Source: Betaproteobacteria bacterium
GTDB taxonomy: Bacteria; Pseudomonadota; Gammaproteobacteria; Burkholderiales; WYBJ01
Reading direction: 5' to 3'
Length of the DNA: 64,000 nt
Assembly: GCA_009377585.1 (NCBI GenBank)
Contig: WHTS01000006.1
Span: 1-64,000 of the forward strand
Both the position numbers and the translations under genes were made by a program. The notes under the pieces were generated by a model. The model saw only the letters and a program-made list of their open reading frames with translations. It had not been told where the DNA came from and did not search any database. Below are positions 34,071 to 43,423 of the stretch, piece after piece (position 1 is the first letter of the stretch; each line of letters opens with the position of its first letter).

Positions 34071-34099
34071 TTGACAGGCGCTGGCAAGGCGACTAGAGT
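34071..34099 (+). promoter_or_regulatory. Sigma-70-type promoter of the RND operon
   Basis: A perfect -35 box (TTGACA, 34071-34076), a 17-base spacer and a -10 box (TAGAGT, 34094-34099, four of six matches). Transcription would begin near 34106, at the edge of the palindromic operator. Confidence 0.7.
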
Positions 34100-34107
34100 C
34101 CGCCACC

Positions 34108-34135
34108 TATTTATGTATCGACCGATATACAAATA
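34108..34135. promoter_or_regulatory. TetR-type operator over the RND transcription start
   Basis: The 28-base dyad begins TATTTATGTATCG and ends CGATATACAAATA. Eleven of its fourteen base pairs are symmetric. Its position at about +2 to +29 means a bound repressor would block initiation. It is one of the few AT-rich spots in the region. Confidence 0.7.
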
Positions 34136-34239
34136 AGCAGAAGTCCCGGAGTTTCGCGCAGCGCTTTTCCGGCACGCAGCCGGCAAGCGCGCCCGGACAA
34201 GCTCGTTCGCTCGAAATCGTCGTCTGCAGGAGATTCGCC

Positions 34240-35424
34240 ATGGCAGGGTTACGTTCTAGGCCGAACAAGAAGCTCATCACCGCAGCCGCATCCTTGGCGG
34301 CCATTGCGCTTGCCGCCGTGCTGGCGTTCGGCTTGCCCAGCGCCGGGACCGAAGCAAGCGAACAGCCGCCTGCCCCGCAGGCGATCCCGGTCGAGGTGGC
34401 CACGGTCGTGCAGCGCGAGGTCACGGCCTGGGACGAGTTTTCCGGGCGGCTGGAGGCGGTCGAGCGCGTCGAATTGCGCTCGCGCGTGGCCGGAGCGGTG
34501 CAGTCCGTGCACTTCATCGAAGGCTCGCTGGTCAAGCGCGGCGCCTTGCTGATCCGGATCGACCCGGCGCCCTATGCCGCCGAAGTCGAGCGCGCGCAAG
34601 CGCAGGTGGTCGCGGCGCAAGCGCGCCTCGAATACACCCGTAGCGAACACGGGCGCGCCAAACGCCTGTGGGAGGCAGCCGCGATCGCGCAGCGCGAGCT
34701 GGATGAGCGCGCCAACGCAGAGCGCGAGGCCGATGCCAACCTGCGCGCAGCGCAGGCGGCGTTGCAGTCGGCGCGTCTCGACCTGGGCTACACCGAGGTG
34801 CGCGCGCCCGTCTCGGGCCGCGTCGGCAAGCTCGAAATCACGGTCGGCAACCTGGTCGCTGCCGGCCCCGGCGCGCCGGTGCTCACCACGCTCGTGTCGG
34901 TCGACCCGATGTACGCGAGCTTCGATGCCGGCGAGCAGGTGGTCGCACGCGCGCTGAGGGAGGCGCCGCAGTTGAAGAGCATCCCCGTGGAGATGGAAAC
35001 GGTCACCAACGGCGGCACGCACAAACGCGGGTTCCTGCAGCTGGTGGACAACCAGGTGAACCCGAAAACCGGCACGGTGCGCGTGCGCGCGGTGTTCGAC
35101 AACAAGGACGGAAGCCTCATGGCGGGCCAGTTCGTCAAGCTGCGCATGGGTCGTGCGAAGTCGCAGCCGGCAATCCTCGTCAGCGAACGCGCCGTCGGCA
35201 CCGACCAGAGCAAGCGCTTCGTGATGGTCGTCGGCGCCGGCGACAAGGCGGTCTACCGCGAGATCACGCTCGGCGCCAGCATCGACGGTGAGCGCATCGT
35301 CGCGTCCGGGCTCGAGCCGGGCGAGCGCATCGTCGTCAACGGGCTGCAGCGGGTGCGTCCGGGCGCTCAGCTCTCGCCGCAATCCGCCGCTGCGGACGAA
35401 TCCCAGCCGACGGGGGCGTCATGA
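34240..35424 (+). CDS. RND efflux periplasmic adaptor (MexE/AcrA-type)
   Basis: The 394-residue membrane-fusion protein has an N-terminal helix (LITAAASLAAIALAAVLAFG), the lipoyl half-motifs VELRSRVAGAVQSVHFIEGS and VRAPVSGRVGKLEITVGNLV, a coiled-coil hairpin (about 115-185, rich in QAQVVAAQARLEYTR) and a beta-barrel/membrane-proximal domain with NPKTGTVRVRAVFDN. It bridges the inner-membrane pump and outer-membrane channel. Its stop overlaps the start of the pump gene (ATGA). Confidence 0.95.
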   Translation: MAGLRSRPNKKLITAAASLAAIALAAVLAFGLPSAGTEASEQPPAPQAIPVEVATVVQREVTAWDEFSGRLEAVERVELRSRVAGAVQSVHFIEGSLVKRGALLIRIDPAPYAAEVERAQAQVVAAQARLEYTRSEHGRAKRLWEAAAIAQRELDERANAEREADANLRAAQAALQSARLDLGYTEVRAPVSGRVGKLEITVGNLVAAGPGAPVLTTLVSVDPMYASFDAGEQVVARALREAPQLKSIPVEMETVTNGGTHKRGFLQLVDNQVNPKTGTVRVRAVFDNKDGSLMAGQFVKLRMGRAKSQPAILVSERAVGTDQSKRFVMVVGAGDKAVYREITLGASIDGERIVASGLEPGERIVVNGLQRVRPGAQLSPQSAAADESQPTGAS

Positions 35425-38400
35425 ATCTCTCGCGCTTCTTCATCGATCGCCCGATTTTCGCCGGCGTGCTGTCGGTGCTGGTGCTGCTCGCGGGATTGAT
35501 CTCGCTGCGGCTGCTGCCGGTCTCGGAGTATCCGGAGGTCGTGCCGCCGTCGGTGGTGGTCACCGCGACCTATCCCGGCGCGAGCCCCAAGGTGATCGCC
35601 GAGACCGTGGCGACACCGCTCGAGGAGCAGATCAACGGCGTCGAAGGCATGCTGTACATGTCGAGCCAGGCGACCACCGACGGGCGCATGACGCTCACCG
35701 TCACCTTTCAGCTCGGCACCGATCCGGATCTCGCCCAGCAGCTGGTGCAAAACCGGGTAACCCAGGCCGAGCCGCGGCTGCCGGAGGAGGTGCGCCGGCT
35801 CGGCATCACGACGGTCAAGAGCGCGGTGGACTTCACCCTCGTGGTGCACCTGGTGTCGCCGAACGAACGCTACGACGTCACGTACCTGCGCAACTACGGG
35901 CTGCTCAACGTCAAGGATCGGCTCGCGCGCGTGCCGGGCGTGGGGCAGGTGATCATGTGGGGCGGGGGCGAGTACGCGATGCGCGTGTGGCTCGATCCGC
36001 GCAAGGTGGCCGAAGTGGGGCTCTCCGCCGGCGACGTGGTGCAGGCGATCCGCGGCGAGAACGTGCAGGCCGCGGCCGGCATCGTGGGCGGGTCGCCCAC
36101 GCAGGAGAAGGTGGATGTACAGCTCACCATCAACGCGCAAGGCCGCCTGAAGAGCGAAGAAGAGTTCGGCGAGATCATTCTCAAGAGCGAGCCGGGAGGC
36201 GCGGTCACGCGGCTGCGCGACGTGGCCCGCATCGAGCTGGGCGCGGCGGACTACGCGCTGCGCTCGCTTCTGAACAACAAGCCCGCCGTGGGCATCGGCA
36301 TCTTCGCCGCGCCTGGCGCCAACGCGCTCGAGATCTCGAGCAACGTCCGGCGCACCATGGCCGAGATCAAGCAGACGATGCCGGAAGGCGTCGACTACGA
36401 CATCGTCTACGACCCGACCCAGTTCGTGCGCGCCTCGATCAAGGCCGTGGTGAGGACGTTGCTCGAAGCGACCGCGCTGGTGGTGCTGGTCGTGATCCTG
36501 TTCCTGCAGACCTGGCGCGCCTCGATCATCCCGCTGGTGGCGGTGCCGGTATCGATCGTCGGCACGTTTTCGCTGCTGTATGCGTTCGGCTTCTCGATCA
36601 ACGCGCTCTCGCTCTTCGGCCTGGTGCTGGCGATCGGCATCGTGGTCGACGATGCCATCGTGGTGGTGGAGAACGTCGAGCGCAACATCGCCGAGGGACT
36701 ATCGCCGCGCGAGGCGACTTACCAGGCCATGCGCGAAGTGACCAACCCCATCATCGCGATCGCGCTGGTGCTGGTGGCGGTATTCGTGCCGCTCGCCTTC
36801 ATCAGCGGCCTGTCGGGGCAGTTCTACAAGCAGTTCGCGCTCACCATCGCGATCTCGACGGTGATCTCGGCGATCAACTCGCTCACGCTGTCGCCCGCAC
36901 TCGCCGCGCTGCTGCTCAAACCGCATACCGGCCGGAAGAACTGGTTCTTCCGCACCTTCAACCGCTACTTCGCCGCCGCCGCCGACGGCTACAGTGCGAG
37001 TGTCGGCCGGGTGCTCACGCGCAAGACGTTCATGATGGGCGTGTACGTCGTGCTGCTGGCCTTGACCGGCGTGCTCTTCAAGGCGGTGCCGAGCGGCTTC
37101 GTGCCGAGCCAGGACAAGCAGTACCTGATCGGCTTCGCGCAGCTGCCCGACGGCGCGACGCTCGATCGCACCGACGAAGTGATCCGGCGCATGGGCGCAA
37201 TCATGCTCGAACATCCCGGCGTCGAGCACGCGGTGTCGTTTCCGGGGCTTTCCATCGCCGGCTTCACCAACAGCTCGAATGCCGGCATCGCGTTCGCCGT
37301 GCTGAAGCCCTTCGAACAGCGCAAGTCGCCGCAGCTGAGCGGCACCGCCATCGCCGAGCAGCTCAATCGCGAGTTCGCCGCGATACCGGAGGCGTTCATC
37401 GCGATCTTTCCGCCGCCGCCGGTGAACGGCATCGGCACCACGGGCGGCTTCAAGCTGCAGCTCGAGGACCGTGCATCGCGGGGCTATGTCGCGCTGGATG
37501 CCGCAACCAAGGCGTTGCTGGAAAGGGCCTATCAGACTCCGGAGCTCGCCGGCATTTTTTCCAGCTACCAGGTCAATGTGCCGCAGCTCTACGCCGACAT
37601 CGACCGGACCAAGGCGCGCCAGCTCGGCGTACCCGTGGCCGAGGTGTTCGAAACGATGCAGGTTTACCTCGGCAGCGTGTACGTGAACGACTTCAACAAG
37701 TTCGGCCGCACCTACTCGGTGCGGGTGCAGGCCGATGCGCCCTATCGGGCGCGTCCGGAGGATGTGGGGCTGCTGAAGGTGCGCTCGAATCGCGGCGAGA
37801 TGGTGCCGCTTGCCGCCCTCATGCACATCGAGCCGGCCGGCGGCGCCGAGCGGGCGATGCGCTACAACGGGTTCCTGTCCGCCGACATCAATGGTCGCGC
37901 CGCGCCGGGCTACTCGTCGGGCCAGGCGCAGGACGCGATCGCACGGATCGCCACGGAAGTCCTGCCGCCGGGCATCGACTTCGAGTGGACCGACATCACC
38001 TACCAGGAGATTCTCGCCGGCAATTCGGCGCTGTGGGTCTACCCGCTCGCCATACTGCTGGTGTTCCTGGTGCTGGCCGCGCTCTACGAGAGCCTCGCGC
38101 TGCCGGTGGCGATCATCCTGATCGTGCCGATGGGGCTCGCCGCCGCGCTTTTCGGCGTGTGGCTCACCGAGGGCGACAACAACATCTTCACCCAGATCGG
38201 GTTCATGGTGCTGGTGGGGCTGGCGGCGAAGAACGCGATTCTCATCGTCGAGTTCGCGCGCGAGCTGGAATTCTCCGGGCGCAACCCCGTGCAGGCCGCG
38301 ATGGAAGCGAGCCGGCTGCGGCTGCGGCCGATCCTGATGACCTCGATCGCGTTCATCATGGGCGTGTTGCCGCTGGCCTTCTCGGTCGGCGCGGGTGCCG

Positions 38401-38606
38401 AGATGCGCCAGGCCATGGGCATCGCGGTGTTCGCCGGCATGATCGGCGTCACCGCCTTCGGCATCTTCCTCACGCCCGTGTTCTACGTGCTGCTGCGGGC
38501 GCTCACCGGCAACCGCCCGCTCAAGCGCCACGGCGAGATAGCGCACGACGTGCATGCCCCGGGCGGCGGTGCGTTGAAGCCGCTGCCGATGAAGGAGTCG
38601 CCATGA
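35421..38606 (+). CDS. RND multidrug efflux permease (HAE-1, MexF-like)
   Basis: The 1061-residue inner-membrane proton-drug antiporter has twelve helices and two large periplasmic loops. It starts NLSRFFIDRPIFAGVLSVLV and contains ATYPGASPKVIAETVATPLE, NVKDRLARVPGVGQVIMWGG, GIVVDDAIVVVENVERN (motif D with the proton-relay aspartates) and FVPLAFISGLSGQFYKQFAL. The NERYDVTYLRNYGLLNVKDR segment is typical of MexF/BpeF-type pumps (chloramphenicol, quinolone and trimethoprim exporters). Length is normal. It overlaps the genes on both sides by four bases. Confidence 0.96.
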   Translation: MNLSRFFIDRPIFAGVLSVLVLLAGLISLRLLPVSEYPEVVPPSVVVTATYPGASPKVIAETVATPLEEQINGVEGMLYMSSQATTDGRMTLTVTFQLGTDPDLAQQLVQNRVTQAEPRLPEEVRRLGITTVKSAVDFTLVVHLVSPNERYDVTYLRNYGLLNVKDRLARVPGVGQVIMWGGGEYAMRVWLDPRKVAEVGLSAGDVVQAIRGENVQAAAGIVGGSPTQEKVDVQLTINAQGRLKSEEEFGEIILKSEPGGAVTRLRDVARIELGAADYALRSLLNNKPAVGIGIFAAPGANALEISSNVRRTMAEIKQTMPEGVDYDIVYDPTQFVRASIKAVVRTLLEATALVVLVVILFLQTWRASIIPLVAVPVSIVGTFSLLYAFGFSINALSLFGLVLAIGIVVDDAIVVVENVERNIAEGLSPREATYQAMREVTNPIIAIALVLVAVFVPLAFISGLSGQFYKQFALTIAISTVISAINSLTLSPALAALLLKPHTGRKNWFFRTFNRYFAAAADGYSASVGRVLTRKTFMMGVYVVLLALTGVLFKAVPSGFVPSQDKQYLIGFAQLPDGATLDRTDEVIRRMGAIMLEHPGVEHAVSFPGLSIAGFTNSSNAGIAFAVLKPFEQRKSPQLSGTAIAEQLNREFAAIPEAFIAIFPPPPVNGIGTTGGFKLQLEDRASRGYVALDAATKALLERAYQTPELAGIFSSYQVNVPQLYADIDRTKARQLGVPVAEVFETMQVYLGSVYVNDFNKFGRTYSVRVQADAPYRARPEDVGLLKVRSNRGEMVPLAALMHIEPAGGAERAMRYNGFLSADINGRAAPGYSSGQAQDAIARIATEVLPPGIDFEWTDITYQEILAGNSALWVYPLAILLVFLVLAALYESLALPVAIILIVPMGLAAALFGVWLTEGDNNIFTQIGFMVLVGLAAKNAILIVEFARELEFSGRNPVQAAMEASRLRLRPILMTSIAFIMGVLPLAFSVGAGAEMRQAMGIAVFAGMIGVTAFGIFLTPVFYVLLRALTGNRPLKRHGEIAHDVHAPGGGALKPLPMKESP

Positions 38607-39991
38607 AAGTCGCCTTGATGCTCATGATGCTGCTCGCGGGTTGCGCCGCGCAGCTGCCCCAGGTCGATCCTCAAGCGCTGCCGCAGGTTCCCGCGGCGTT
38701 CAAGGAAGGCGACGGCCGTTGGACGGTTGCGCCCCCCGCCGAAGCGCACCCGCGCGGCGAATGGTGGAAGGCGTTCTCGGATCCGGTGCTGGACGATCTG
38801 GTCGCGCGCGCCAACCGCAGCAACGCCAGCATCCGGACCGCGGCGGCGCGGCTTGCCCAGGCGCGCGCCCTCGTGCGCGCGACCGATGCCGATCGCTATC
38901 CGCAGGTCGCGGTAGGCGCGACCGCGGCGCGTCAACGCGGTTTGGCCGCCGGCAACCCCGGGCCCGCGCGCAACATTTTCGAGGCCGGAGCGGATTTCGC
39001 CTATGAAGTCGATCTGTTCGAACGCCTTGAGCGGGCCACCGATGCCGCAGCGCTGGATGCGCGGGCGCGCGAGGGGCTGTTCCTGAGCACGCGCTTGCTG
39101 GTGCAGTCGGAAGTCGCGCAAACCTATCTCGCCATGCGAGCGCTCGACGCCGAGATCGCGCTCGTGCAAAGCACGGTCGCGGCTTATCGCGCGACGCTGG
39201 AGCTCACCGAGCGCCGCTGGCGTGCAGGCGACGTCGCCGAGCTCGATGTGGCGCGCGCAACCGTCGAGGTGGCCGAGACCGAATCGGAGGCACTGGCGCT
39301 CACGCGCCGCCGCACCCAGCTCGAGCATGCGCTGGCGGTGCTGGTCGGCGAGACGCCGTCGGCGTTCGATCTGGGCACGGGCGACTGGAACACGGCTCTG
39401 CCGGTGATTCCCGCGGGCATCCCCGGCACGGTGCTGGCGCGCAGACCCGACGTGTCGTCGGCCCAGAACGAAATGCTTGCCGCCCAGCAACGCGTCGGCG
39501 TTGCGCAGGCCGCGTGGTTTCCCAATGTCACGCTCACTGCCTCGGGAGGGCTTGCTTCCGGCGAGCTTTCGGATCTGTTCAAGTGGTCCGCCCGCAGCTG
39601 GCTGATCGGCGCGTTCCTGTCGCTGCCTGTGTTCGACGGTGGCCGGCGCCAGGCCGGTATCGACCGCGCCGGCGCCGAATTCGACGCTGCCGTGTCGCGC
39701 TATCGCGAACAAATCCTGCTGGCGTTCAAGGATGTCGAGGACCAGCTTGCCGCACTGCGACTGCTCTCCGAGCAGGCCGACGTGCAGCGTGTCGCAGTCG
39801 ACTCGGCGTCCCGTGCTACGTCGTTGTCGGACGTGCGCTATCGCAACGGCTATGTCAGCCAGCTCGACTTGCTGGATGCGCAGCGCAGCGAGCTGCGCAA
39901 CCGGCGCCAGGCGCTGCAGGTGCGCTCGGCGCAGTATCAGACCGCCGTTGCGCTGGTGCGGGCGCTGGGCGGGGGCTGGAATTCGCACTGA
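38603..39991 (+). CDS. NodT-family outer-membrane efflux channel (OprN-like lipoprotein)
   Basis: The 462-residue outer-membrane factor has a lipobox (LMMLLAGC), two outer-membrane-efflux repeats, EWWKAFSDPVLDDLVARANR, FAYEVDLFERLERATDAAAL, GIPGTVLARRPDVSSAQNEM and NGYVSQLDLLDAQRSELRNR. It forms the exit duct of the pump encoded just before it. The ATG overlaps the permease stop; the much longer open frame upstream has no protein resemblance. Confidence 0.94.
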   Translation: MKVALMLMMLLAGCAAQLPQVDPQALPQVPAAFKEGDGRWTVAPPAEAHPRGEWWKAFSDPVLDDLVARANRSNASIRTAAARLAQARALVRATDADRYPQVAVGATAARQRGLAAGNPGPARNIFEAGADFAYEVDLFERLERATDAAALDARAREGLFLSTRLLVQSEVAQTYLAMRALDAEIALVQSTVAAYRATLELTERRWRAGDVAELDVARATVEVAETESEALALTRRRTQLEHALAVLVGETPSAFDLGTGDWNTALPVIPAGIPGTVLARRPDVSSAQNEMLAAQQRVGVAQAAWFPNVTLTASGGLASGELSDLFKWSARSWLIGAFLSLPVFDGGRRQAGIDRAGAEFDAAVSRYREQILLAFKDVEDQLAALRLLSEQADVQRVAVDSASRATSLSDVRYRNGYVSQLDLLDAQRSELRNRRQALQVRSAQYQTAVALVRALGGGWNSH

Positions 39992-40068
39992 GCCAGGGCT
40001 CTCGCAACAGATGACGCGCCGTCCGGCCGCGCTCTGCGGGACCTGGCTGCATGGGCCGCTGGCCTCGT

Positions 40069-40096
40069 AAAGCTGCGAGTGTTTTTCCGCAGCTTT
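40069..40096. terminator. Inverted repeat after the RND operon
   Basis: AAAGCTGCG (40069-40077) pairs perfectly with CGCAGCTTT (40088-40096) around a T-rich loop, 78 bases after the channel gene. There is no downstream T-run, so termination would be weak, but the position fits an operon end. Confidence 0.45.
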
Positions 40097-40165
40097 CGGC
40101 AGCACTATGATTCGCCCCCTCGCGGGGCGATAATTGCGCTCCGAGAAAACACGTTCGTACCTTGC

Positions 40166-41134
40166 ATGAGCATCGATTCCGAGCAAACGCTCGCGGCCGA
40201 GCGCATCCTCGCCCTTCCCACCTACAGCTGGGAGGTCGCCACGATCGGCGACGAGGCACCGCTGTTCACACACACGGTCAGCGAGGAAGACATCGCGGCG
40301 TACTGCGAGGCCGTGAGAAATAGCGATGCCCTCTACCTCGACGCGACCGTTGCCGCTGGCGGTCCGTTCGGGCGTCTCGTTGCTCCGCCGTCCTTCGCCT
40401 TCATGGTGGCGCCGCTGCGCCGCAACGAAGTGATGCACGCCAAGGGTTTTGCCGCCCCCGAGGAAAAAGGCGAGTACCAGACGCCGTACGCCAAGTGCGA
40501 GCTGCGGCTGTATCGGCCGATCCATCCGGGCGATACAGTGGCCTCGCGCGTCTTTTTGGAGGACAAGCTCGAGCGGCGGGGCAAGCGTTTCGCCCAATGG
40601 CGCACGGAAGCGAACACCGATGCGGGCGAGGCGCTGCTGGATTACACCTACACGACGATCTGGCCGGACGGTCCGGGCGTGGGCGCAAAGGGCCAGGCAG
40701 CGGTGGCGCCGGACCCGCTGCCCGAGATCGACCCCGATGATGCGCTGGCGCCGGTGACGAAGCATGAGACGCAGGAAGCGATCGATCGTTACGCCACGCT
40801 CACGCGGCTGCGTCCGCGCGTCGGCACGAATCTGCACCAGGACGCCGACTTCGCCCGGCGCACGCTGTTCGGCGGCACCGCGAACGCCGGAGTGGCGAGC
40901 CTCGCCTACTGCGCCGAGCTGCTCGAGCAGGCTTACGGTCCGGGCGCATTGCTTCGCCCCGGTGCGCGTGTGGAATACAAGGGGATTCGTCCGGTGCGCG
41001 CCGGGGACGAGATCGTCTTGCGGGGCAAGGTCGCCGCCCGCGCGGCGCGCAGCCACGAGGTGGAAATATGGGTGCATGCGCAGGATGGTTTGCTGCGCGG
41101 CGTGGGCAGCGGCACGGTAATCCTCGCGTCCTGA
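40166..41134 (+). CDS. MaoC/FAS1-type double-hotdog dehydratase
   Basis: The 322-residue protein has an N-terminal FAS1-dehydratase-like hotdog (VSEEDIAAYCEAVRNSDALY, LVAPPSFAFMVAPL) and a C-terminal MaoC-like hotdog (NLHQDADFARRTLFGGTANAG, VEYKGIRPVRAGDEIVLRG). Such proteins hydrate enoyl-CoA esters (for example mesaconyl- or crotonyl-type CoA). The ATG at 40166 is favoured because homology begins at once after it. A stem-loop that could end its transcript reaches into the convergent patatin gene. Confidence 0.87.
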   Translation: MSIDSEQTLAAERILALPTYSWEVATIGDEAPLFTHTVSEEDIAAYCEAVRNSDALYLDATVAAGGPFGRLVAPPSFAFMVAPLRRNEVMHAKGFAAPEEKGEYQTPYAKCELRLYRPIHPGDTVASRVFLEDKLERRGKRFAQWRTEANTDAGEALLDYTYTTIWPDGPGVGAKGQAAVAPDPLPEIDPDDALAPVTKHETQEAIDRYATLTRLRPRVGTNLHQDADFARRTLFGGTANAGVASLAYCAELLEQAYGPGALLRPGARVEYKGIRPVRAGDEIVLRGKVAARAARSHEVEIWVHAQDGLLRGVGSGTVILAS

Positions 41135-41155
41135 ACTGAAGTTCCTGCTCGGCGC

Positions 41156-41186
41156 GAGCACCGGGATGTAGCGTCAGCCGGTGCTC
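41156..41186 (+). terminator. Stem-loop terminator for the dehydratase gene
   Basis: GAGCACCGG (41156-41164) pairs with CCGGTGCTC (41178-41186) around 13 bases and is followed by TTCTT. It overlaps the last codons of the convergent patatin gene, so the two genes share the sequence. Confidence 0.55.
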
Positions 41187-42421
41187 TTCTTGAATGCCTC
41201 GGCGAGATCGCGCCGGATGCTCTTGTAGTTTTCCCAGTCGAATCCGCCGAGGAACTCGGCCGCTGCCTCCGCCCCGATCGCGAACAGGTCGAGCTTGTCG
41301 TCGTTCGACATCGAGAAATTCAGCCAGTTGTGGTTGCCCGTATCGATCATCTTCACCAGGTGGCGGTAGTCGGGGTTTTTCAGGATGAAGTCGTAGTCGA
41401 GGGTATGGCGGGCGGCATCGAAGATGCATCCGATCAGTTGCGCCGGCTTCGTGATCGCCACCGGCTTGGACCGATCGATTCCGATCTTCGCACCGAACGT
41501 CGGCGCCGACGGCACCCGGTGCGGCTGGTGAAAAAGGTTGATCGGGAAGTTGGACATGATGCCGCCATCGACGAAAAAAACTTCCTTGGGCAACTCGCCC
41601 AGGTAGCCGGCGAGCTTTTCCCAGTCGGCGCGCAACGCCTCCGCCTGCGGGCAATCGCAAACCTGGAAAGGCTTGAAGAACAGCGGAATCGACATCGACG
41701 CGCGCGCGAAACAGGCCGGATTCATGCTCGCCGGATCGGCCCAATACAGATGCGCCATCTTCGGCAGCTCGACCTTGGTTTCGGTCGTGACGTCGGCCGC
41801 GATCATCGCAAGCCGGCCGCAGCGCTGGCTTTCCAGAAGCGCCTCGCCGTCGCGCCGATGCAAGCCATGCGGGGTGGCATGCAGCTTCTGCACGAGATCG
41901 GCATAGCTGCGAATGCCGACCGCACCCAGTGCCTCGGTAAGCCACTGCAGGAACTTGTCGCCCGGATTCAGACCGAGATCCTCTTTCAGGTTGTCGAGCA
42001 CCTGCGTGGCCTTCCACAGCAGCTTCACCATGCCGGCCTTGTCGAGGATCGCCCGGGAGAAGTCGCGGGCATCGCCGTCGCCATCGATGAACGACTCCAT
42101 CGGCATGTCGGCCAGCGCGGACACCAAGCGTTCGCTCTTGGCTTCGTTCGGAGTCCCGAGTGCCGCGATCATCAGCGCATTGATCGATCCGGCCGACGTT
42201 CCGCCGACACCGAGGAAGCGGATGCCTGCCTGCTCGAGCACATAGGTGTAGCCGGTGAGCGCGATGCCGAGCACGCCACCGCCTTCCATCACGAAGTCGA
42301 CGTACTGGTTGCCGTCGGCGTCGACGAGATCCGATACGAGCTTGTTCGCGCAGGCGGTGCGGGCACTGTCCACTGCGGCTCGGACGCGTCCGCTCTCGGT
42401 AAAGAGCGTGGAATCGGCCAT
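41174..42421 (-). CDS. Patatin-like phospholipase
   Basis: The 415-residue protein has the patatin serine-hydrolase fold: the oxyanion loop MEGGGVLGIALTG (about 45-57), the nucleophile elbow GGTSAGS with S76, and the catalytic aspartate in VDGGIMSNFP. It would hydrolyse acyl ester bonds of lipids; no signal peptide is visible. GGGAGG precedes the ATG at 42421. The gene stands alone, convergent with the double-hotdog gene. Confidence 0.92.
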   Translation of the reverse strand: MADSTLFTESGRVRAAVDSARTACANKLVSDLVDADGNQYVDFVMEGGGVLGIALTGYTYVLEQAGIRFLGVGGTSAGSINALMIAALGTPNEAKSERLVSALADMPMESFIDGDGDARDFSRAILDKAGMVKLLWKATQVLDNLKEDLGLNPGDKFLQWLTEALGAVGIRSYADLVQKLHATPHGLHRRDGEALLESQRCGRLAMIAADVTTETKVELPKMAHLYWADPASMNPACFARASMSIPLFFKPFQVCDCPQAEALRADWEKLAGYLGELPKEVFFVDGGIMSNFPINLFHQPHRVPSAPTFGAKIGIDRSKPVAITKPAQLIGCIFDAARHTLDYDFILKNPDYRHLVKMIDTGNHNWLNFSMSNDDKLDLFAIGAEAAAEFLGGFDWENYKSIRRDLAEAFKKSTG

Positions 42422-42706
42422 GGTTCCCTCCCGATGCGTCGGTTGGTCTGGGGCGCTGCAGCAGTATGATACAGACGCTCTCGGGCTGTGGGGCAGGCAC
42501 GGTTGACTCGGCCGCAAGCGTCGCGATGCGGACCGAGCTCATCGCGAGTGCCGCGGCCCATGCGTAGTGCAACCCATCACTCACGGACCATCAACGTGCT
42601 GGCGTTTGCGAAGATGGCCGATGAAGCCGACTGCCGCGATGCGTAGGTGCGCGCTGACTCAGGGAGCCTTCGATGCCGGCCAGAGTGCTCCAGACCAGAG
42701 AATGCT

Positions 42707-43102
42707 CTAGGCCACCCAGTTCGTTTCCAGCGCGTTTACGACCTCGGCGTTCAGATTCACCCAGGTCACGGCGCCGGGCGCATGCCGGTAGGTGATGGGC
42801 GTAGACAGCGGGCGCGCATTGTCCAGCACCCAGGCGTAGCGGTACTTCACCACGGCCATCGAGCGCACGCGCTGGCTCGGAATCAGGTGCAGTGCGCCGG
42901 TTGCAAGCAGCTCGTTCTCGGTCAGGGGGCCGAGCGAATCGATCAGATCGGCAACGCCGACCACCGCGCCCGAATCCCTGCGAATCAGGGCGATCGTGCC
43001 GCGCTGGCGGGTACCGGCCGCGCGCATCTCCCAGCGCTTGCGCCCCGCAAGAATGTGTTCGATGTGCGGCGCATCGATGATGAGTCCCTTGAGCTCGAAC
43101 AA
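42707..43102 (-). CDS. ASCH-domain protein
   Basis: The 131-residue protein resembles small ASCH-domain (RNA-binding PUA-like fold) proteins: ELKGLIIDAPHIEHILAGRK, WEMRAAGTRQRGTIALIRRD, AVVGVADLIDSLGPLTENEL, YRYAWVLDNARPLSTPITYR and GAVTWVNLNAEV. A TTG at 43102 is the most likely start, since GGAGA lies seven bases upstream and homology begins there; the frame is open further but without family resemblance. The function is unknown; the family acts in RNA modification or translation. Confidence 0.75.
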   Translation of the reverse strand: MFELKGLIIDAPHIEHILAGRKRWEMRAAGTRQRGTIALIRRDSGAVVGVADLIDSLGPLTENELLATGALHLIPSQRVRSMAVVKYRYAWVLDNARPLSTPITYRHAPGAVTWVNLNAEVVNALETNWVA

Positions 43103-43423
43103 ACCGTCTTCTCCATGAACCGCGTGGACCGCTTCCGCCTGGGACCCTAGAAAGAAGCATGCCAGTCGGCCAGAGCGCCTGCCGAACGCCCAACTTCTGA
43201 CCCGCCCGGCCTTCGCGTGCCATTTGACGATATCCGGTCGCGCGCCGCCGGGCGCCGAGGCAGATCCTCGACACGCATGCTGGTTTTCCGACGCCATGGC
43301 GATCGGCGCGAAGCTGCGGGATCGACGTGCGTGCGACGAACGGCTTGACGGCGAACGGGTCTCGCCGCTAACGTCCGCGGACGACGAACAATTCTCGACA
43401 CGGGAGATCGGCATGGGGTTGCA
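43103..43423. other. 321-base intergenic region before the TonB receptor
   Basis: No protein family, repeat or clear promoter could be recognised on either strand. Confidence 0.35.

Noticed and set aside
35288-38602. A 1567-codon open frame covering the RND permease and the channel gene
   Set aside because: The first 1100 codons are the +2 frame of the permease, rich in Arg and Ala with no family resemblance. Only the last 462 codons (from 38603) are a real protein.
40069-40096. Strong Rho-independent terminator after the RND operon
   Set aside because: The stem is perfect but no T-run follows on either strand. It is kept only as a weak candidate.
38483-41161. An 892-codon minus-strand open frame
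   Set aside because: It is antisense to the channel and dehydratase genes and reflects the absence of stops in GC-rich DNA.
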